Shown in pieces: positions 13,701-17,563 of a stretch of DNA of 17,563 nucleotides. Source of the stretch: Candidatus Desantisiibacteriota bacterium (GTDB lineage: Bacteria > UBA9089 > CG2-30-40-21). The stretch's first letter is position 1. Each line of letters opens with the position of its first letter. The translations under genes and the position numbers were made by a program. The notes below the pieces were generated by a model. It was not told the DNA's origin. It saw nothing but the letters and a program-made list of their open reading frames with translations, and did no database searches. The stretch is taken from positions 5,982 to 23,544 of the forward strand of contig JACQYP010000058.1 in NCBI GenBank assembly GCA_016208205.1. Direction: 5' to 3'.

Positions 13701-16700
13701 GAACTATTAGCCCTCCAACTACGAGCAAGGACTGTGCTTGTACCAGCCGGCTGAGTTGGTATAGCAAAGGTAACTACAAAGGCACCATTTACATCAGTCT
13801 CTGTAGTACTTAAGTCATATCCTGGTACTTCAAATTGTGATACAACATCTATCTTTGTTCCAAACTGTATCCCAATCGTCTCTGTAGCACAATATCCATC
13901 ACCCCTGACCGTAACCGTTCTCCCAACCGTACCACTGTTTGGAGAAACCTCCCAGACTCTGGCAATGATCTTATAGAAATCATCAGCCGGCTGATTGGAA
14001 ACAACACCTGTAGCGGAAATGGTCTTTGTCCCATAGGTTTGGGTATTTACGGTAAACACACAGGTAAACGAGCCAATATTGTCTGCATAGATTTCAGTAA
14101 TACTTTGAGTATTGCCAAAGTCAATTCGAATAAGCTCATTTATCTTAAACCCATTACCCTTAACCGTGATCATGGTTGTTACTGTCCCAAAGGTTGGGTT
14201 AACCTGAGTTATCCTTGTCTCAATGTTATAGAAATTAACAGACGATGTCCCTGATGATGTCCCTGTTGCCAGGATAGTGGTCACGCCCCATCCTTGTGTA
14301 TCAACCGTAAAGGTGGTTGAGAATGAGCCGTATTTATCAGCCTGGGTATACACTGTCTTGCTTGTCCCAAAGTTTATTCTCACACCCTCATAGGCTGTAT
14401 AGCCGTCACCCTCAACATATACGTCAGAGCCAACCGTGCCATGATTTGGTAAAACAAACTCAACCTTGGGATTAATGATAAATGTCTCTGAAGCAGATAT
14501 ACCGGTAGCCAGCCCATAACCGGTAATTGTCTTTGTGCCAAGCTGTTGATGATCAATGGTAAAGACTACTGTCCATGAACCATAAATCGTGCTGCTTGCA
14601 TAGGCAATGGTTGGTGTTGTCCCAAAATTAACCTCAACGCGTTCCCTATAACCATAGCCATTTCCAGAAACCGTCACGAATGTCCCTACAGTGCCGTAGT
14701 TTGGTGAAACCCGAATGATTCTCGGCAGGATCACCAGGGTATTGGTTGCCTGGTTAAGGATAGAGCCAATGGCAACAATGGTTGTTGTGCCATAAACTTG
14801 AGTATTTATGGTAAATGAAACCGTAAATGTTCCACCCGCACCACCGGTTTCATTAGAGCCTATAACCCCGCTTGTCTGAACCACTGACCTGCTTATCGTT
14901 GTCCCAAAATTAACCTGTATTGTATCTGTTGCCGCATAGCCATTACCCCAGATGGTAACCCCTGTGCCAACTGTACCGGATGCAGGCGTAACATCGTATA
15001 TCTTGGCTGTGATATAGAAGGTAGCTGTTGCGGCTACAGCATAATAATCATGAGCCATGATGGTTGTTGTCCCGCCCGGCTGGGTATCAATATCAAATTC
15101 AACTGTCCATGTCCCATCTGTTGTGGTCTGTGTTGCAGCAATCTGGTATGGATACACCCTGCCGCCAAAATCAATCCACAATGCTGCTGTCGGGCTATAC
15201 CCATTACCCCTGATAGTGATATGCGTGCCAACCGTACCATTGTCCGGCAGAACATGGGTGATATGCGGCTTGATAAAGTAATCAATAGATGGCTGCTGAT
15301 TTGTCCTCAACCCCTTCCCTGTAACGGTCTTGGTAGCATAGGACTGGGCATCAACCGTAAATACAGCGGCAATCGTCCCCATCTCTGCTGCCTTAACCGT
15401 AGCTATGCTTGGATTCTTGCCAAAGATGATCCGGACATTCTCTGTTGCCCCATAGCCATTACCATAAACCGTAACAAAGCTTCCTACTGTGCCGCTCGTT
15501 GGCACTATTCCTGTAATATTGGCTATAATGGTAAATGTCCCTGAGGCATTGGCTCCTGGACGATTGGTATCAAAGGCTGTAATCGTAGTCGTCCCCTGAG
15601 CCTGGGTATCAACCGTAAAGGTACAGGTAAACGAACCCTCTGCTACAGAGGTAGTATTCGTAATAGTGCCATTATTTCCAAACTGCATACGAATACTTGA
15701 GTTTGCCCCAAATCCATTACCAGCCACAGTGACAATCGTTCCAACCGAGCCGGTTGTTGGTGCTATCTTAATAATATTGGACTTGATATCATAGAAATTA
15801 TAGGCTGAGCATTGTGTCTCTGCACTTATACCGGTTAATATTGTTGAGCCATAGGGTTGTGTATTAACCACAAATTCCATGGTCAAGGTACCATCAATTG
15901 AGGTATTATAGGCACTATTATATTCATCAACATTTGTTCCAAAATACAGCAAGATCTGCTTTTTCTCGTCATAACCGGTCATGTAAACCGTAACATTTAC
16001 CCCAACCGTACCAAAGGATGGTGTCAATCTTACCACCTCGGGCATGATCTTATAGTATCTGTTGACTACCTGTTGTGTTGCCGTACCGGTAACGGTTACG
16101 GTCTTTGTGCCGTATATTTGCGTATCGATTGTAAAGATGATGGTAAAATCACCAATTCCATCTGCAGCCGGTATCTTAATAGGCTTTGTCTTGCCAAGGT
16201 CAATGGTCACATTCTCATTTGCCCCATAACCAGTACCAACAATAGTAATATAGCTGCCTACTGTCCCATAGGTTGGTGTAATCAATGGTACATCCGACTC
16301 AATGTGGAACCTGTTCTCTGCCAGATGATTGATCTCATCATATAAGCCGGCAGCTATAACGCTCTTTGTGCCATAGAACTGATGGTCAACGGTAAAGCTT
16401 GTCTCAAACATACCCTTAATAGAGGTTATTGGTGAGGCAATGGTTGTCGTTGTCCCAAAGGTTACTCTAATAGTCTCAGTAGCTGCATAACCCTTACCAA
16501 TAACACTGACCAATGTCCCTACTGAGCCTGTAGTTGGCGAAACTACATGCACCTTTGAGGTAATAAAGAAGATATCATCATCAACCTCCTTAGTACCGTT
16601 AATACCGGTAGCAATCACGCTTGTTGTCCCATAGGGTTGCGTATCAACTACAAATCTTAATGAGAATGTCCCGTCAAATGATGCTGGTCCAACGACTATC

Positions 16701-17563
16701 TGCGGTGTTGTTCCAAATTCAATGGATATAGTATCCGTGCGTTCATAGCCGTCACCCCTGACCTCAACATCGCATCCAACAGGACCGGTATTAGGCAGAA
16801 CATGGGTAATATGCTGGAATATACTGCACGTTGTTGCTGCTGCTACGCCGGACTCAATGCCGGTAGCCGTTACCGGACGAGGACCATAGGCTTGAGCATC
16901 AATGGTAAAGGTGGTATTAATGTTGCCTATATTCGATGCCAGGGTAGTAGTAATGCTATTATTTGTTCCAAAGCCTATTCGAACCTGCTCATAAGCCTTG
17001 TAACCGGCACCCCAGACATTGATGGTTGTGCCCACACTCCCTGACTGAGGCGAAACAAAGATACCAGTGGTTATCTTGAAATAATTATAATGTGTCCAGT
17101 CGGTAGTAGTACTTGTCACCCTGACCGTAGTCGTCCCAACCGGCTGGGTATCAACCACAAAGTAAGCCATAAAGCTGCCGTCAATAATAGCACTTGCTGT
17201 AGCTGCCGCTGGTTTTGTTCCAAAATCAAGACTAACGGTCTCACCGGCTACATAACCGGTACCCCAAACCGTAACAAGTGTTCCCACAACACCCTCTGTT
17301 GGCGATACCCTCCAGACCTCTGGTTTAATAATAAAGGTATTGTATGCCTTTTGTAATGCCTTGTTCATCCCTTCAGCTGTAACTGTGGTTGTTCCTAATG
17401 CTTGAGTGTCAATGGTAAACCTGATAGTAAACGAACCGTTAGTACTTGCTTTAAGTATCGATGCAATCTGTTGTTTTGTGCCAAAATGAGCATAAACAAA
17501 TTCTTCGTAACCATACCCTGTGCCAAGTATAGTAACCACTGTCCCAACCGTGCCCTGACCTGG
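1..17563 (-). CDS. Giant IPT/TIG-like Ig-repeat protein, interior fragment without start or stop
   Basis: One frame is open across the whole window, with codons from 17563-17561 down to 4-2 and base 1 left over. Reading every triplet, I found no in-frame stop, so at least 5,854 residues are encoded and both ends lie outside. The translation is 68 tandem units of about 82-102 residues. Each has GTVGTxVT, GxGY or GxGF, a strand ending FGT, then GSFTTxFTVDTQ and GTTTITATG. The first half matches the IPT/TIG Ig-like fold; the second half is a less standard version of it. No enzyme motif, transmembrane segment, signal peptide or anchor is visible. By analogy with other giant Ig-repeat proteins it is probably an exported or surface fibre or adhesin, but that is inference. 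Cysteines are scattered upstream and absent from 1-1753. Alternative family names such as a generic bacterial Ig-like domain are possible; coding status is near certain. Confidence 0.96.
1694..1723 (-). other. Asp-rich linker at the junction of the two repeat zones
   Basis: The ten residues ADAADVDTDT, with four Asp, join the last divergent-type unit to the first 82-residue unit. Elsewhere in the homogeneous block this linker is Gly/Ser/Asn rich (GGISSANNN). It marks the boundary where spacing changes from 255 to 246 bp. Rigidifying the inter-domain joint through calcium is conceivable but not shown. Confidence 0.6.
3983..4009 (-). other. Acidic inter-unit linker SDLTDTDVF type
   Basis: The linker between units at 4058 and 3803 reads DLTDTDVFT, with three Asp in seven residues. 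It occupies the same place as the acidic linkers at 1694-1723, 13421-13444 and 16562-16591. Confidence 0.5.
5081..5356 (-). repeat. Long unit (276 bp) with a two-cysteine loop insertion
   Basis: This Ig-like unit is seven residues longer than the common 85. The extra length falls in the loop between the FG strand and the GTF strand. That loop carries two cysteines, encoded at 5147-5149 and 5111-5113, reading C-IASSPAQEKAP-C. If the protein is exported, the pair could form a disulfide across the loop; this is inference from position only. Confidence 0.75.
5357..5635 (-). repeat. Long unit (276 bp), insertion in the loop after VDTQ
   Basis: The usual turn VDTQxxGTT is expanded to DTQATQWSAGNPGTT, encoded at about 5591-5635, adding seven residues between two beta strands. 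The rest of the unit keeps GTVGTTV, GNGFG and ITFGTT. This is a different insertion site from most of the other long units. Confidence 0.72.
6920..7210 (-). repeat. Long unit (291 bp) with an expanded FG strand region
   Basis: The unit is 12 residues longer than the common form. The strand leading to FG appears partly duplicated: after GNGFDG it reads INISFGEYLHIDFGK, with two FG pairs where other units have one. The following loop, VNDRIEFPSVSATLPLG, is also longer than usual before GTFSAVFTID. Confidence 0.7.
7211..7495 (-). repeat. Long unit (285 bp), YFGNE-type loop insertion
   Basis: After the strand NFYFGNE, the loop is expanded to include YKWTGGNNQSIGNTQ before GTFTGSFVVD. The YFG-N-E...Y...GGN pattern also appears in the long unit at 11381-11686. 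The two may share an ancestor or be a distinct unit subtype. The loop is rich in Gly, Asn and Gln and looks flexible. Confidence 0.72.
9032..9304 (-). repeat. Long unit (270 bp), insertion in the loop after VDTQ
   Basis: The turn after the conserved D is expanded to DTQPWDVASLGSKT, encoded at 9263-9304, in place of the short DTQPxGTT turn. This adds five residues at the same place as the insertion at 5591-5635. Confidence 0.7.
11087..11380 (-). repeat. Long unit (294 bp), loop insertion after FG
   Basis: The core keeps GTVGTTISL, GNGYYATE and INFGTNGT. The loop to the next strand is then lengthened (about 11117-11180) and includes TSGITKVSGTIDCWVGG before GTFSVTFTID. The extra sequence is Thr/Ser/Gly rich with a single Cys and Trp. 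Confidence 0.72.
11381..11686 (-). repeat. Longest unit (306 bp), DGNGG loop insertion
   Basis: At 102 residues this is the longest unit. The region after GNGY is expanded (TTNNGYDIQKK) before VYFGTNE. The loop after FG then contains VNYNDGNGGNTDITVW before DDLCGSF. The closely spaced Asp, Asn and Gly resemble calcium-binding loops, but no defined metal motif is complete, so binding is only a possibility. The linker has been replaced by DSKEINSNIF. It follows directly after another long unit. Confidence 0.73.
13421..13444 (-). other. Acidic inter-unit linker KTSDDDVF
   Basis: Three consecutive Asp codons (13427-13435) sit just before the opening strand of a unit. Most units have polar but uncharged residues at this place. 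Confidence 0.5.
13757..14044 (-). repeat. Long unit (288 bp), loop insertion and Pro at the conserved D
   Basis: The loop after FGTK is expanded with IDVVSQFEVPGYDLSTTE before NGAFVVTF (about 13784-13865). The conserved D of the VDTQ strand is replaced by Pro (AIPTQPAG). The unit otherwise keeps GTVG near 13920-13935 and the final GTSTV strand. Confidence 0.7.
14804..15085 (-). repeat. Long unit (282 bp), Gly/Ser-rich loop insertion
   Basis: Between FGTT and GTFTVSFTIN the loop is lengthened to include ISRSVVQTSGVIGSNE followed by TGGAGG (about 14834-14910). The location is the same post-FG loop that is expanded in most other long units, and the core strands are unaltered. Confidence 0.7.
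16562..16591 (-). other. Acidic inter-unit linker TKEVDDDIF
   Basis: Glu plus three consecutive Asp codons (16574-16582) precede the opening strand FFIT of a unit. The layout is very like the linker at 13421-13444, although about 3.1 kb separates them. Confidence 0.5.

Larger units (their letters stand above)
32..17410 (-). repeat. 68-unit tandem Ig-like repeat array (anchor positions)
   Basis: Units are anchored on the codon for D (or its substitute) in the VDTQ motif. Plus-strand starts of these codons are: 32, 278, 524, 770, 1016, 1262, 1508, 1754, 2009, 2264, 2525, 2780, 3032, 3287, 3542, 3803, 4058, 4313, 4568, 4826, 5081, 5357, 5633, 5888, 6149, 6410, 6665, 6920, 7211, 7496, 7751, 8009, 8264, 8519, 8774, 9032, 9302, 9557, 9812, 10067, 10322, 10577, 10832, 11087, 11381, 11687, 11948, 12206, 12470, 12725, 12977, 13238, 13493, 13757, 14045, 14300, 14552, 14804, 15086, 15350, 15608, 15863, 16124, 16385, 16643, 16898, 17150, 17408. 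Of 67 intervals, 28 are exactly 255 bp and seven are 246 bp; the rest run from 252 to 306 bp. All are multiples of three. The unit at the right edge lacks its first strand, and the one at the left edge is cut inside GTTTIT. Confidence 0.93.
1754..17563 (-). repeat. Divergent 85-residue-type repeat zone
   Basis: Sixty units with the same fold signature are found here, but they have drifted far apart in both DNA and protein sequence. The usual step is 255 bp. A representative unit, 10067-10321, reads GTVGTIVTL, NGYGAGEVIRVDFGT, then NGSFSTTFTID, TQRYGTTTIIATG. The glycines of GTVGT, the FG pair, the G[S/T]F turn and the G of GTT persist almost everywhere. The linker and the loop after FG vary most. 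Some units replace the D of VDTQ: T at 4568, 8774 and 13238, P at 13757, and N at several positions (for example 2009, 2264 and 12977). The zone looks older than the 246-bp block. Confidence 0.9.

Noticed and set aside
1..17563. Promoters, terminators, tRNA or rRNA genes, insertion sequences or attachment sites
   Set aside because: The whole window is coding with no intergenic gap. I saw no convincing hairpin followed by a T-run, no tRNA-like fold, no transposase-like protein and no flanking inverted repeats.
1..17563. Assignment to a named species or phylum
   Set aside because: No phylogenetic marker gene is present; repeat proteins of this kind occur in several unrelated environmental bacteria, and G+C content alone is not diagnostic.

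Overview
The window is the interior of one very large protein-coding gene on the minus strand. Plus-strand triplets starting at positions 2, 5, 8 and so on, read as their reverse complement, form a single frame from 17563 down to 2. I read every triplet and found no stop codon. The gene starts beyond 17563 and ends beyond position 1, so at least 5,854 codons are present and the true length is unknown. I found no second gene, RNA gene, mobile element, intergenic gap, promoter or terminator.

The product is a tandem array of 68 Ig-like beta-sandwich units resembling the IPT/TIG family. Each unit runs: an opening strand ending in SP or TP; GTVGTxVT with GxGY or GxGF shortly after; a hydrophobic strand ending in FGT; a variable loop; then G[S/T]F, a VDTQ-like strand, and GTTTxTAxG leading into a linker. 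The conserved D position, or its substitute, recurs 68 times from 17408 to 32, and every interval between neighbours is a multiple of three.

There are two zones. From 17563 to about 1754 (the N-terminal side here) the units are divergent, mostly 255 bp (85 residues), with a few lengthened to 264-306 bp by loop insertions. From 1753 to 1 (the C-terminal side) there are seven consecutive 246-bp steps (82 residues) between near-identical units. These look like a recent tandem amplification.

The organism cannot be named from this sequence. G+C looks to be in the mid-40s percent, and reading through with no in-frame TGA fits the standard bacterial code. Giant multi-Ig proteins of this style are known from environmental bacteria, including candidate phyla, where they are usually taken to be secreted or cell-surface adhesins, stalks or coat fibres. 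That role is inference here, because any signal peptide, anchor or secretion domain would lie outside the window.
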